DNA from: an uncultured Lachnospiraceae bacterium
Lineage (GTDB): Bacteria; Bacillota; Clostridia; Lachnospirales; Lachnospiraceae
Reading direction: 5' to 3'
Assembly (NCBI GenBank): GCA_910586645.1
Contig: CAJUIS010000002.1
Location: 1-64,000, forward strand
Length of the DNA: 64,000 nt
Made by a program: the position numbers and the translations under genes. Shown here one piece after another: positions 32,812 through 42,200 of this stretch; the stretch's first letter is position 1; every line of letters begins with the position of its first letter. The notes under the pieces were generated by a model. The model searched no databases. It was given only the letters and a program-made list of their open reading frames with translations, and was not told the DNA's origin.

Positions 32812-34737
32812 TTACCGCCCAAAAAACACACTGCTGCGCTTTTTATCGTCAAACAGTCCGTTATACTGCAGATTCCGGTACTTCTCAATCCAGAATTCGT
32901 CCTCTGCGCTTCCTTCCCCGTAATGCACATAACGTCTTAAGCTTTTGGAATAGTATGCCCTTGCATTCATCGCCGGAACCACTTCCCTTAAATCAGATAA
33001 AAACCGCTGATACGGGGGCAGCGCAAGATCCGCCCGCTCCAGAAGCAGTCCGGACAGAAAGTTTAAGCTTGTCCGTTCCATAACAGCGCTTTCGCTTTCA
33101 TAGTTCGTCCAGATAAAAAACGGCACCGTATAGAGAGCCTGAAGCTCTGAAAGCGTAAGCCCGGACAGCCCCTTCCCGTTCATCCTCTGGTAAAACATAC
33201 TGTTTAAGCTTGGCTGGTGATCCCCGAAAAAGCAGATGACAACAGGTTCTTTTTCCTCTGAAAAATAAGAAATCAGCTTTTCCAGCGCCAGATCCGTCTG
33301 ATGTATCAAAGAAAGATACTGATTGACGTCCGGATACCGGATATCCGTCCCGTAAACGTCTGTTTTAAAGTTTTCATAAAAATCCCGGTATCCCCCATGG
33401 TTCTGCATGGTGATCCCCATCAGAAAAAGGTTTTCCTTTCCTTTTCCGGCTTCGTACCGTTCAATGACTTTTGCAAACATTGCCGCGTCCGAAACGTATT
33501 TGCGCATTGGAGCGCTCTGGTCAAAGTCGTCTAAAAAATACATCTCGTCAAATCCAAGCTTTGGATAAACGGAATCCCTGCTCCACCCTGTCGAATAGTA
33601 TGGATGCATCGCCACACAGGTATACTCCTGCTTTTTTAAAATATCCACAAGCGAGTATGCATTTTTCTCCTCCACATACTGCTGGTAAGGCACGGAACCG
33701 GACGGAAGATATGCCATACTGTTCCCTGTCAGAAATTCCCATTCGGAATTTGGCGTCTTGGCGCCGTATACGGACGCAAGCGCATATCCCTTGAGCGTAT
33801 TTTCACTTAAAGAATCAAAAAACGGCGTAACGGCCCGGTTTGTTTCAAGATTTCCCAAAACGTCAAAGTCTGCAAACGACTCGTCCATGATTACAATAAT
33901 CGCCGGCTTTTTTGCCGAGACGTTTTTCTGCTGCCCTTTATAGTCCTTTTCTATTTCCGCAATCAACTCCCTTGTGTAGTTTTTCGGCTTTTCTACGAAT
34001 GAGTCCCTGATGCTCAGCACAAAATTCAAAAGATAACCGTTTTGATAAGAGCCTTTCTGTTCCCATGTCTCTGTTGTCCTTCCTTCCGTCCGTCTCGCCA
34101 CATACACGCAGGAAAGTATCATACAGGAAAGGCAGACAAACCGCATCAGCCGTCTTCTGCCGCATCTGATCTGCAGCTTTCTGGCTCCGGCAAGCAAAAG
34201 CACGGTAAAAAGAACGGCGTTTGCAGCCTGCGCATTGAGCGAAAACCTGTAATTTGACGCCACGCTAAGCCCTGTCGTAATTGTACGCAAATCCGCAAAA
34301 GTCAGCTCATTCCCCCGAAACTCCCAGACAAAATAGTTCGCTCCGGCAAGCAGCATCAGTACGGTATGGGCGAGAATGCAGGCCCGTCCCGCATGATTCA
34401 AAAACAACTGCGCCAAAAGGTAGACGGTGAGCGAACAGCAGATATTCAGGAAAAACATCTGATCGGAAATCCTGACCCTTAGATCCTCCACAAGCAAAAC
34501 ATACTGCACCAGCCAGGCCGTAAGCGCGCTTCCTGCCAAAATTGCGGCAGCCGTCAGGATTCCGGCATATTTTTCGGAAAATTCAATTTCAAGGTTTTTT
34601 ATTACGAAATAGAAAATCGGAAACATCAGCATATTGAATATGGAAATTCCCGACATAATATGCGCCGCAGCGGACGCGGCCGCAACAGCCGCCGTGCAGA
34701 TCAAATTCTTTTTTGTAATCTTTATCTTAAATTTCAT
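32812..34737 (-). CDS. LtaS-like sulfatase-fold phosphoglycerol transferase (membrane protein)
   Basis: A 641-residue protein with about five N-terminal transmembrane helices (to about residue 210) and an extracellular sulfatase-like domain (about 275-600). Conserved blocks are IVIMDESFADFD (metal site), GAKTPNSEWEFLTGNS (with the probable catalytic Thr), HPYYSTGWSRDSVYPKLGFD, NHGGYRDFYE and FFGDHQPS. It belongs to the LtaS/MdoB group that transfers phosphoglycerol to lipids or glycans outside the cell, so a role in teichoic-acid-like polymers is inferred. Start after GAAAGGA, with a promoter at 34792-34820. Confidence 0.9.
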   Translation of the reverse strand: MKFKIKITKKNLICTAAVAAASAAAHIMSGISIFNMLMFPIFYFVIKNLEIEFSEKYAGILTAAAILAGSALTAWLVQYVLLVEDLRVRISDQMFFLNICCSLTVYLLAQLFLNHAGRACILAHTVLMLLAGANYFVWEFRGNELTFADLRTITTGLSVASNYRFSLNAQAANAVLFTVLLLAGARKLQIRCGRRRLMRFVCLSCMILSCVYVARRTEGRTTETWEQKGSYQNGYLLNFVLSIRDSFVEKPKNYTRELIAEIEKDYKGQQKNVSAKKPAIIVIMDESFADFDVLGNLETNRAVTPFFDSLSENTLKGYALASVYGAKTPNSEWEFLTGNSMAYLPSGSVPYQQYVEEKNAYSLVDILKKQEYTCVAMHPYYSTGWSRDSVYPKLGFDEMYFLDDFDQSAPMRKYVSDAAMFAKVIERYEAGKGKENLFLMGITMQNHGGYRDFYENFKTDVYGTDIRYPDVNQYLSLIHQTDLALEKLISYFSEEKEPVVICFFGDHQPSLNSMFYQRMNGKGLSGLTLSELQALYTVPFFIWTNYESESAVMERTSLNFLSGLLLERADLALPPYQRFLSDLREVVPAMNARAYYSKSLRRYVHYGEGSAEDEFWIEKYRNLQYNGLFDDKKRSSVFFGR

Positions 34738-34791
34738 GGTTTATCCTTTCCGTTTGCAGAAGATCCCCACTAAATCCTCACATTTCGAAAA

Positions 34792-34820
34792 ATCATATCA
34801 CATTACGCTGTTTTTTTCCA
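34792..34820 (-). promoter_or_regulatory. Probable promoter of the LtaS-like gene
   Basis: Minus-strand TGGAAA (34820-34815) and TATGAT (34797-34792), spacer 17. It overlaps the upstream region of the divergent phospholipase gene. Confidence 0.45.
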
Positions 34821-34830
34821 GTTTTTGGGT

Positions 34831-34836
34831 TATAAT
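34831..34836 (+). promoter_or_regulatory. -10 element of the zinc phospholipase gene
   Basis: Perfect TATAAT about 30 bases before the start at 34867. The -35 region is only T-rich, so the promoter is weakly defined. Confidence 0.4.
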
Positions 34837-34866
34837 ATAAGGCAAGAAGAAAGGAGGCAGCCGAAT

Positions 34867-35835
34867 ATGCCAGGTTTTACAACGCACTATCTGTTCGGGC
34901 AGCAGACATACCAGCTTCTTGAAAACCCGGACTTAAAACAGTCCATTCAAAAACAGCACACCGTTTACTGTCTCGGCCTGCAGGGACCGGACATCTTTTT
35001 TTACGATGTGCTCTCCTCCGTCTCTGCCAGAAAAAATCCCGGTTCCATTGCCCATACCGCAGAAACCGGAAAGTTTCTCCGTTTCCTTCTGGAAGGCCCC
35101 CGGATTTTCCCCTCTGAAAAAGAACGGCAGACTGCCCGGATTTATGCCCTCGGATTTATGGGGCACTATCTTTTGGATACTGTCTGCCACCCTTATATCT
35201 ACGCCATAACGCACTACAGCCGCCATAAAAAAGGCTACATCGGAAAACACATCCGTCTGGAAACCGATATCGACACGGCTCTGCTGTGGCGCTTTCAGCA
35301 CAGGCGCCCCAGTGAATTCCATCAGAATGAAAGCATCACGCTTTCCAAAGAACAGAGAATTACCGTCGCAACGCTTTTGTATTTCGCCTTTTTAAGAGCC
35401 TATCCAAACCTCGGCATCAAACGGCGCGGCATTCTCCACGCCATTCGCGCAATGCAGACGGGAACAAAGCTTCTCTACGATCCGACCGGACGCAAAAAGA
35501 CATTTCTGCGCCGTCTGGAATCCATTGTCCCCGGCTATCCGATTTTATCTCCGCTGGTGCCGAACGACACGCTGATTTTCCATAAAGATCCCTGCAATTT
35601 AAAACGCCGGCTCTGGACAAACCCGTGGGATCCCGGCCAAATGTCGCGTGAAAGTTTTTATGAGCTTTTCGAAAAAGCGCAGATACGTTACTGCCGGATA
35701 TTAAAAGAATCGGAATCGCTTTTTTTGGGACGTCTTTCACCGGAAGAATATGGCCGCGCAATGTCTGGCGTTCTTGTTTCGCTTGGCAATCTCTGTTACC
35801 ACAGCGGCTTAAATTCCGCGCCGTATCTTCCCTGA
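34867..35835 (+). CDS. Zinc-dependent phospholipase C-like protein
   Basis: A 322-residue protein of the Zn_dep_PLPC family. The start TTHYLFGQQTYQLL and the blocks YCLGLQGPDIFFYDVL, IAHTAETGKFLRFLL, ALGFMGHYLLDTVCHPYIYA and IRLETDIDTALL show the His/Asp/Glu pattern that binds zinc in this fold. No signal peptide is present, so it may act inside the cell, unlike secreted phospholipase C. ATG at 34867 follows GGAGG at 9 bases; an ATG at 34825 lacks one. It is transcribed alone, divergent from the LtaS-like gene. Confidence 0.87.
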   Translation: MPGFTTHYLFGQQTYQLLENPDLKQSIQKQHTVYCLGLQGPDIFFYDVLSSVSARKNPGSIAHTAETGKFLRFLLEGPRIFPSEKERQTARIYALGFMGHYLLDTVCHPYIYAITHYSRHKKGYIGKHIRLETDIDTALLWRFQHRRPSEFHQNESITLSKEQRITVATLLYFAFLRAYPNLGIKRRGILHAIRAMQTGTKLLYDPTGRKKTFLRRLESIVPGYPILSPLVPNDTLIFHKDPCNLKRRLWTNPWDPGQMSRESFYELFEKAQIRYCRILKESESLFLGRLSPEEYGRAMSGVLVSLGNLCYHSGLNSAPYLP

Positions 35836-35866
35836 AACGCCAAAACGTCCCGTCCTTTTTCCGCCA

Positions 35867-36718
35867 TTACGCATCCAGATACCGGCGCAGCGCCTGCATC
35901 TCTTCTTTGGCCTGCTCATACCCTTCTGCATAGAGCTTTTTCAGTTTCTCCGGATCCGATTCGGTGCGCCCTGTGCCAAACGTATCTTTTGGGGCAATGA
36001 CAAATACTTTTCCCTCTTTTTCCGCTTCGTACAATTCTTTCATGCATTGGTTGTAATCTTTTGGACGGCGGTTTAAACGCTCCACCAGTTTTGGATATCG
36101 GCGGTACAAAGCCGCCGCTGCCTTTCCTGATTTTTCCGCCGTCTTGATGTAATCTCTTTCACGGGTCAGAAGGACGATTACCTTATCGCATCCTTTCTCA
36201 AACGCTCTCTGATAGGGCACAGAATCCGCCACGCCCCCGTCCAGGTAATAGTTCTTTCCGATTTTTACCGGCTGGAACAGCACGGGCAAAGCGCAGCTTG
36301 CCACAATCACTTCAAAATTCCTGTCGTCTCTTGGAATCGGAAGGTATTCCGCGCGTCCCGTCTTAATATTTGTCACAACGGCTTCCGCTTCTCCCGGAAA
36401 CGCCGCAAACGTCTCGTAGTCAAACGGAAGCAGGCGGTTTGGAATCTCTCCGAATACAAACGGAATGTTGTAAAACGATTTCAGTTTACGGTCAAACAGG
36501 TATTTCATTCCCATATAGCGTTTATCCTGCATATACTCAAGAACAATTTTCAGGTTTCTTTTTTTCTGTTTCGAAAGATACGAAACCCCATAGGCGGCTC
36601 CTGCCGACACGCCTGCAAAATAATCCGGCATCAGCCCTTCTTCTAAGAAAAAATCTGTAACGCCGCAGGAAAACACGGTTCTGCTGGCGCCGCCTTCCAT
36701 TACAATCCCAAGTTTCAT
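35867..36718 (-). CDS. Patatin-like phospholipase (RssA/YlbK type)
   Basis: A 283-residue cytoplasmic serine lipase. The oxyanion loop [14 protein letters not shown], the nucleophile motif AGVSAG (Ser38) and the catalytic aspartate in [11 protein letters not shown] form the Ser-Asp dyad. The substrate is not known; family members act on phospholipids. ATG at 36718 follows AAGGTGA and overlaps the stop of the chemoreceptor-like gene by four bases (ATGA), so it ends a five-gene leftward unit. An ATG at 36793 inside the upstream gene would add a non-homologous stretch. Confidence 0.9.
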   Translation of the reverse strand: MKLGIVMEGGASRTVFSCGVTDFFLEEGLMPDYFAGVSAGAAYGVSYLSKQKKRNLKIVLEYMQDKRYMGMKYLFDRKLKSFYNIPFVFGEIPNRLLPFDYETFAAFPGEAEAVVTNIKTGRAEYLPIPRDDRNFEVIVASCALPVLFQPVKIGKNYYLDGGVADSVPYQRAFEKGCDKVIVLLTRERDYIKTAEKSGKAAAALYRRYPKLVERLNRRPKDYNQCMKELYEAEKEGKVFVIAPKDTFGTGRTESDPEKLKKLYAEGYEQAKEEMQALRRYLDA

Positions 36719-37893
36719 AGTGTCACCTTCTGTTTCGTATTTTCCTCCCATTTGAAAGAAAGCCGCTCCAAATCCGCTGCGCTCTCCCCGCATTTTCCCG
36801 CAAAACAGTCAAATTCTTTCTGCAATGCGGCTATTTTCTGCAGCGCTTCTTTGTATTCCGGCGCCGCGTCCGCCAGTTCACAGGCTCTTTCCTCCGCCTT
36901 TTCCTCCTGTCTGAAAAATTCTTCCGTCCTGTTTAAAACTGCAAGAAATTCCCCGGCTCTCAAAGACTGTTCTTCACTAAGCCCATGCGCCGCATCCGAA
37001 ATCTTCTCAAACTCTCCGCTCTGCTCTTCGGCGGACTGCGCGGCGGCTTCTTCCATCCGGACATTTTTTTCCGCAAAGTCTTCCAGAATGCGCATCATTT
37101 CTGAAATCTTCTCCACAGAATCCCCGCTTTGCTCTGCCAGCGCCCTGATTTCTGCGGCCACAATCGAAAAACCCTTTCCTCCTTCTCCCGCCCGCGCCGC
37201 TTCAATGCCTGCGTTCAATGCAAGCAGATCAATCTGGCCCGGGATCCCGGTCATAAATTCCATGGCTTCTTTTAATTTTTTTATCTGGCCTTTTGTTCTT
37301 TCCGCCTGCTCTCTTCTTCTGTTTTCTGACGTCTCCTCTTCCTGTAAGAAAGCAATTGTCCCTTCTATCATATGTTCCAGTGACGCCGCGCCGCTTTTTG
37401 CTTTCCCCGCTTCTTCCGCCAGCCTGGACATATCTTCCAGAATGCCTTTCATCTCTGATTCCGCAAACGCAGCCCTTTCTTTTACACACGCCGTATCTTC
37501 TGTCTGCACGGACGCTTTCTTCAGACACGCATCCGCCGTATGCAGGATTTCTTCCGCTGATCCTTTCAATTCCAAAAACGCTTCCCGAAAAGAAACGGCC
37601 CATTCCGAAAACTCGCCGGCTGCCAAAGCCGCCTCTTCTTTTACAGCCGCATACGTCTCTTCCGCCTTCTGCAAAGAATCCCGAAACGGCTCCGTCTCCT
37701 TCTGTACGGCGCCCTCCGTCCGGCGCATCAGAAAAACTGCCGCTAAAGCCGCAAAGACCGCGGAAACGCAAACCGCTCCGGCTGCTCCTAAAAACTCTGC
37801 CTGCGCCAAAGCCGCCGACGTCAGCGCCGGAACAAGCACAGCCGCAAAAATGACTGCGCGCCGCGCTGTTTTTTCTTCTTTTTTTTCTTCCAT
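36715..37893 (-). CDS. Membrane-anchored methyl-accepting chemotaxis-like protein
   Basis: A 392-residue receptor with two closely spaced N-terminal hydrophobic helices (about 14-33 and 37-56), almost no extracellular sensor and a cytoplasmic helical part. The signalling tip is clear ([20 protein letters not shown] at about 225-244, then [15 protein letters not shown]). No HAMP domain is obvious, and the methylation helices are unusually rich in Glu and Ala. It starts behind AAAGGGG and is coupled to the patatin gene. It probably senses a cytoplasmic or membrane signal (inference). Confidence 0.87.
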   Translation of the reverse strand: MEEKKEEKTARRAVIFAAVLVPALTSAALAQAEFLGAAGAVCVSAVFAALAAVFLMRRTEGAVQKETEPFRDSLQKAEETYAAVKEEAALAAGEFSEWAVSFREAFLELKGSAEEILHTADACLKKASVQTEDTACVKERAAFAESEMKGILEDMSRLAEEAGKAKSGAASLEHMIEGTIAFLQEEETSENRRREQAERTKGQIKKLKEAMEFMTGIPGQIDLLALNAGIEAARAGEGGKGFSIVAAEIRALAEQSGDSVEKISEMMRILEDFAEKNVRMEEAAAQSAEEQSGEFEKISDAAHGLSEEQSLRAGEFLAVLNRTEEFFRQEEKAEERACELADAAPEYKEALQKIAALQKEFDCFAGKCGESAADLERLSFKWEENTKQKVTL

Positions 37894-37920
37894 GGCTGTT
37901 CCCCTTTCGCTTCTTCCGCC

Positions 37921-38385
37921 TTATTTTTGTTTCTCCGGGCCTTCCGAAAGCGGCTCTAAAATCAGCTTGACGCCCGCTATGGCAGCCACTTTTAAAATCT
38001 CCCCTTCTTCCGCTGTGACGTCGTCTCTGTACATTCTCGCCGTCCATTCCTGCCCGTTTAAAACCGCTTTCCCCATACCGTTTTTATTATCCACGCGTTC
38101 CGTGACTTTCACTGTTTTATCCACAGCGTCTTCGTAATTTGTGCGGATTTTATGAGGATTAAAATATTTTAAAGCAACCGGCCTGGTAAAAATCAAAAGA
38201 ACAAAGGAAACGACAAAAAACAACGCAGCCTGCCCCGCAATGCCGATTCCGGCCGCGCATGCCGCCACAGCCGCAAGCGCCCCCGCCGCAAACCAGATTG
38301 TCGTAAGCCCGACGGTAATCACTTCCACCACAAGGAAAAAAATCATAATTCCAAGCCAAACCAGTACATCCATATATGCTTCCAT
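37921..38385 (-). CDS. NfeD-like membrane protein
   Basis: A 154-residue protein with three or four transmembrane helices in the first 75 residues and a C-terminal OB-fold domain (about 85-145, YEDAVDKTVKVTERVDNKNG, then GKAVLNGQEWTARM), typical of short NfeD proteins, which partner SPFH/stomatin proteins at the membrane. No stomatin gene is adjacent. ATG at 38385 is chosen because AAAGGAG lies 7 bases upstream; the open frame extends further to 38541 without a ribosome site. Confidence 0.88.
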   Translation of the reverse strand: MEAYMDVLVWLGIMIFFLVVEVITVGLTTIWFAAGALAAVAACAAGIGIAGQAALFFVVSFVLLIFTRPVALKYFNPHKIRTNYEDAVDKTVKVTERVDNKNGMGKAVLNGQEWTARMYRDDVTAEEGEILKVAAIAGVKLILEPLSEGPEKQK

Positions 38386-38416
38386 ACAACCGCTCCTTTC
38401 TGTCTCCCCTTTCCTT

Positions 38417-39322
38417 CTAACAACACGCCTCTTCGTTCCGTTTCTCCGGAAGTTGGGCAAGAATAATCGCCGCAAACATAATGACGCAGCCCAAAAGCTC
38501 CCTGCCTGAAAGCCTCTCTCCCAAAACCGCCCATCCTGCAAGCGCGGAAATCACAGATTCCAGGCTCATAATAAGGGATGCTATAACGGGATTCATTCCT
38601 TTCTGCCCTACAATCTGAAGCGTGTACGCAATGCCGGAGGACAGCACGCCCGTATAGAGCAGCGGGCCTTTCGCCGCAGACAGCGCCGCAAAAGACGGCG
38701 TTTCAAACAGAAACATAATGACGGCGGACAAAACGCCTCCCACCAAAAACTGGATACATGATAATTTTACCCCGTCCGTCCGCTGCGTATAATGATCGAT
38801 AACCAGAATATGCATAGAAAACATGACCGCGCTGAGCAGAAGCAGGATATCTCCAAATCCAAGCGCATAACTGCCGGATTTCATACACAAAAGATACAGT
38901 CCCGTCACCGCGCACACTACGGAGACACAGAGTTTTTTCCCCGGCCTTTTTCCGGCCAGAACGCCGATCAGCGGGACGATTACAATATAAAGCGCCGTCA
39001 AAAATCCCGATTTTCCCACGCTTGCATACAAAAGCGCCGCCTGCTGCAGGTTTGCCGCAATGAAAATCACAATGCCGCAGACGATGCCGCCTTTTACCAA
39101 TTCTTTCTTATCTTCACACTGCTTTTTCCCCTGTGTAATTTTCCACTTGTCAAGGATAAAAATACATGGCGCCAAAAACGCGCTTCCTATCAGGGAACGG
39201 GCGGCGCTGAACGTAAACGGCCCGATATAATCCATTCCCACGCTCTGCGCCACAAAGGCAGTCCCCCAGATAAACGCCGCGGCAAACAGCAGGCACGAAT
39301 TGCGGATTTGCAGTCTCTTCAT
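38417..39322 (-). CDS. EamA-type drug/metabolite transporter
   Basis: A 301-residue polytopic protein with ten predicted helices in two EamA repeats (SCLLFAAAFIWGTAFVAQSV at the start, VMFSMHILVIDHYTQ in the middle). The family exports amino acids, sugars or other small molecules; the substrate cannot be told. It is the second gene of the leftward unit, 23 bases after the AI-2E-type transporter, behind AGAGGA. Confidence 0.9.
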   Translation of the reverse strand: MKRLQIRNSCLLFAAAFIWGTAFVAQSVGMDYIGPFTFSAARSLIGSAFLAPCIFILDKWKITQGKKQCEDKKELVKGGIVCGIVIFIAANLQQAALLYASVGKSGFLTALYIVIVPLIGVLAGKRPGKKLCVSVVCAVTGLYLLCMKSGSYALGFGDILLLLSAVMFSMHILVIDHYTQRTDGVKLSCIQFLVGGVLSAVIMFLFETPSFAALSAAKGPLLYTGVLSSGIAYTLQIVGQKGMNPVIASLIMSLESVISALAGWAVLGERLSGRELLGCVIMFAAIILAQLPEKRNEEACC

Positions 39323-39345
39323 AATTTCCGGATCCTCTTTTCTGT

Positions 39346-40470
39346 CTATCTTATCTTTCTGAACTCGTTAAAATCATTTATAATTTCACGCAGGCACCAC
39401 AAAACCGTATCAAACGCTCCCGCCTGATAAAAATTAATCAAAAGCATACCCACCGGAATCGCCACAATCATTCCAAACACCCCGGACGCCTGATAGCCGA
39501 TATACATAAAAAACAGCGTGGCAAACGTATTCATTCCTACGGAAGATCCTATGAGCTTGGGCTGAATCAACTGGTGCACCAAAAGCGCCACAACATAAAG
39601 GACTACCATGCCGAGAGCCGTCGCGTAACTGCCGGAAAAAAACTTAATCACAGCCCATGGCCAAAGAACCGTCCCCGTCCCAAACAGCGGGAGCATATCC
39701 AAAAATGCAATGCCAAAGCCAATCAGCCAGGCATAGTTTACCCGAAGCAGCATCAGCCCTATCGTAATGACGACGTAAATGACGCCCATGATTTTAAACT
39801 GCGCCTTAAAATAACCGCCGACTGCTTTTAAAATATGGCCGTACATCTGCATTGTCTTTTCCTGGAAAGATTTCGGTATGTTTCTCGTAAGCATCTCTGT
39901 CAGCCTGTCTCTGTCCGCAATGAAAAAGTAGGTAGCCAGAAATCCCATAATGGCGCTGACAAGCATATTCGGAAGGCTTTTTGCAAACCCGCTGATTGCC
40001 GTAATTGTGACGGCGTCCTCTCCAACCACAAGTCCGCTTAACATATCTGTAACTGTGGCCTGCATCTGATCCACATTGAAATCAGAAAGCGCCGGAATCT
40101 TTTGGATTGTCTTTTCGATGCTTTCAATCGCCGCCATAATTTCTATTTCCGCATTGGCGGACATCGTCGGCAGATATTCCATAAACCCCCGGAACCCAAC
40201 CGCAAGCGCCATAACCAGTCCATAACACAAAAGCACAACCGCCCCGATCACAAGTATAATCAAAAGCATCGTGCCGTACTTCCGTTTTATTTTCATTCGG
40301 CTTTCAAAAAAACGCACGAGGGGATTTGCAATCAAAGACAGGATAAATCCCACGACAAACGGCATAAAAAACACCAGGAGGCGGGGAACCAGAAAAATCA
40401 GCGTTAAAAGCACAGCAAGCGCCCATGCAAGATTGCAGAAGATTTTTAGGTATTTTGTCGATTGTTTCAT
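39346..40470 (-). CDS. AI-2E family (UPF0118/PerM-like) transporter
   Basis: A 374-residue membrane protein with about seven or eight helices. Family features are FFMPFVVGFILSLIANPLVR near the N-terminus, SAIMGFLATYFFIADRDRL in the middle and the C-terminal GFGIAFLDMLPLFGTGTVLWPW block and LIQPKLIGSSVGMN. Members export autoinducer-2, sodium or other solutes; the substrate is unknown here. ATG at 40470 follows AGGGG, and a strong promoter lies just upstream. It heads an operon with the EamA, NfeD, chemoreceptor and patatin genes. Confidence 0.92.
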   Translation of the reverse strand: MKQSTKYLKIFCNLAWALAVLLTLIFLVPRLLVFFMPFVVGFILSLIANPLVRFFESRMKIKRKYGTMLLIILVIGAVVLLCYGLVMALAVGFRGFMEYLPTMSANAEIEIMAAIESIEKTIQKIPALSDFNVDQMQATVTDMLSGLVVGEDAVTITAISGFAKSLPNMLVSAIMGFLATYFFIADRDRLTEMLTRNIPKSFQEKTMQMYGHILKAVGGYFKAQFKIMGVIYVVITIGLMLLRVNYAWLIGFGIAFLDMLPLFGTGTVLWPWAVIKFFSGSYATALGMVVLYVVALLVHQLIQPKLIGSSVGMNTFATLFFMYIGYQASGVFGMIVAIPVGMLLINFYQAGAFDTVLWCLREIINDFNEFRKIR

Positions 40471-40501
40471 AGTACGTCCCCTTTCTGTTATTCTCCTCCA
40501 T

Positions 40502-40530
40502 ATTTTATCCCTGTCGTTTTCAACTGTCAA
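40502..40530 (-). promoter_or_regulatory. Sigma-A promoter of the AI-2E/EamA/NfeD/MCP/patatin operon
   Basis: Minus-strand perfect TTGACA (40530-40525) and TAAAAT (40507-40502), spacer 17, about 32 bases upstream of the chosen start. Confidence 0.72.
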
Positions 40531-40619
40531 TTATTTTCATTTCCGTACTTTTATAAAACATCCGCGCATTGCTGAAAAAAGCCGGAAACAAAACCTTATT
40601 TTCCCAGTAAAAAAGAACA

Positions 40620-40658
40620 AGCCCTGAAAACATAAAACTGTTTCCAGGGTTTCTTTTT
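40620..40658. terminator. Terminator of the fatty-acid operon
   Basis: CCCTG-AAACA arm (40622-40632) pairs with TGTTT-CAGGG (40639-40649), one mismatch, with T-rich sequence after it on both strands. It lies 25 bases past the stop of the fabT-like gene. Confidence 0.72.
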
Positions 40659-40682
40659 CCTGTTTTTTCAAAATAAAACGTT

Positions 40683-41138
40683 TTACAGCGCATAGATCCG
40701 GTTAAAGTAATCGTTTAATTTTGCAAGCGCATAAATCAGCGCCGTTGTTTCCTGTTCGTTGATGCCGTCTTTGATCCGCTCAATCATACTCCTGTGAAAC
40801 GATTCATGGTGCAGGAAAGCCCGAATGCCCTTTTTCGTCAGCGAAACGAATACCACACGCTTATCCTTTTCGCCCCGCTCCCGGACGACATACCCTTTTT
40901 CCGACAGCCCGTCCATAGATTTCGTCAGAGTTCCGGTTGTCACGGACATCAGCTTTGCCACCGTAGACATACTTTTTGGTTCCTTTCTTCCAACGGCTTC
41001 TATGATGTGCATATCATTTACGCTGATGTCTTTAAATTCCGGCGTAATCAGATATTTTTCTTCTATTTCCATAATGCTTTTGAACAGATTTACCAAAAGC
41101 TCATTCAGAACCTCATCCGGATTGGGCCTATTCTTCAT
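40683..41138 (-). CDS. fabT: MarR-family regulator, FabT type
   Basis: A 151-residue winged-helix repressor. Helices SVNDMHIIEAVGRKEPKSMS and TVAKLMSVTTGTLTKSMDGL form the DNA-recognition element, followed by the wing EKGYVVRERGEKDKRVVFVS. Its place at the end of the fatty-acid operon and the palindromes at the operon promoter (48454-48485) match FabT of streptococci, which represses fab genes with long-chain acyl-ACP as co-repressor. In many Firmicutes this gene is first; here it is last, so it would act as a feedback loop on its own operon. Start after GGAGGAACG. Confidence 0.9.
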   Translation of the reverse strand: MKNRPNPDEVLNELLVNLFKSIMEIEEKYLITPEFKDISVNDMHIIEAVGRKEPKSMSTVAKLMSVTTGTLTKSMDGLSEKGYVVRERGEKDKRVVFVSLTKKGIRAFLHHESFHRSMIERIKDGINEQETTALIYALAKLNDYFNRIYAL

Positions 41139-41176
41139 ATCGTTCCTCCGTGTATCTGCATTTCAGAAGCGTCCGG

Positions 41177-42142
41177 CTACCAGGTCAGCACAGACGCGCC
41201 CCAGGTCAGTCCGGCGCCAAATCCTGCAAGCACGATTTTATCCCCTTTTTGTATCATGCCCTTTTGGTTGACGTAATCCAGAAGAACCGGGACGCTTCCC
41301 GCGGAAATATTGCCGCAGCTTTCAAGATTGGTCGGAAACTTTTCCATCGGCGCCTTAAGGCGCCTGGAAACGGCTTCCAGTATACGGATATTCGCCTGAT
41401 GCAGCAAAAACAAATCAATGTCTTCTATGGCAAGCCCGGCTTTCAAAACCGCCTCCATAACAGCTTTTGGGACAGTCCGCACGGCGAATTTGTAAATCGC
41501 CTGGCCGTCCATAGACACGTAAGGCAATGCCGTATCATTTTTGACGTAAGGATTATTGTTTCTCCTGTTTTCACAGAGGAGCGCGTCTCCCTTTGTCCCG
41601 TCCGATCCCTGTACGCTGCCTAAAATTCCAAATTCCTTATCCGCCCGCACAACGGCGGCTCCGGCTCCGTCCCCAAACAGTACGCAGGTCGAGCGGTCGT
41701 TCCAGTCCATCAGCTTTGATAAAATCTCGCCGCCGACTACAAGGACGTTTTTGCAGACGCCGCACTGTATATAGGCGTCCGCCGTCTGAAGCGCAAACAG
41801 AAAACCAGAGCACGCCGCATTAATGTCAAATGCAGCTGCATGGACTGCGCCAAGCTCCCGCTGCAGTTCACAGGCAAGCGACGGAAGTATTTTATCTGCG
41901 GAAAGCGTCGCGGCCAAAATCATATCCAGTTCTTCCGGTTTCATTTCCGCTTCCGCAAGCGCCTGTCTGGCCGCCGCCGCCGCAAGCCCTGCAAGCGTTT
42001 CTTCCGTCGCCAGATGTCTCTTTCCGATTCCCGTCCTGCTTCTAATCCAGTCATCTGAAGTATCCATAATCCTGCTTAAATCATCATTTGTGACTTCCCG
42101 CCCGGGAAGCGCACTTCCAGTACCGCATATTCTGGTTCTCAT
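41177..42142 (-). CDS. fabH: Beta-ketoacyl-ACP synthase III
   Basis: A 321-residue enzyme that condenses acetyl-CoA (or branched acyl-CoA) with malonyl-ACP to start fatty-acid synthesis. The Cys-His-Asn triad is at Cys111 (DINAACSGFLFAL), His248 (LLHQANIRI) and Asn278 (CGNISAGSVP). ATG at 42142 is chosen because GGGAGG lies 5 bases upstream; the frame is open to 42244 but that part is not homologous. It follows accDA by 58 bases and precedes fabT. Confidence 0.95.
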   Translation of the reverse strand: MRTRICGTGSALPGREVTNDDLSRIMDTSDDWIRSRTGIGKRHLATEETLAGLAAAAARQALAEAEMKPEELDMILAATLSADKILPSLACELQRELGAVHAAAFDINAACSGFLFALQTADAYIQCGVCKNVLVVGGEILSKLMDWNDRSTCVLFGDGAGAAVVRADKEFGILGSVQGSDGTKGDALLCENRRNNNPYVKNDTALPYVSMDGQAIYKFAVRTVPKAVMEAVLKAGLAIEDIDLFLLHQANIRILEAVSRRLKAPMEKFPTNLESCGNISAGSVPVLLDYVNQKGMIQKGDKIVLAGFGAGLTWGASVLTW

Positions 42143-42200
42143 TTTAACCTCCCATGACATATAGTTCATGCCATAACTTCCAAACGCCCTGGCAGCCGCA

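Noticed and set aside
36752..38137. A 461-codon open frame on the plus strand
   Set aside because: It lies antisense to the chemoreceptor-like and NfeD genes; its Ser/Ala-rich product is what a shadow of the Glu/Ala-rich helical protein looks like, and it has no ribosome site.
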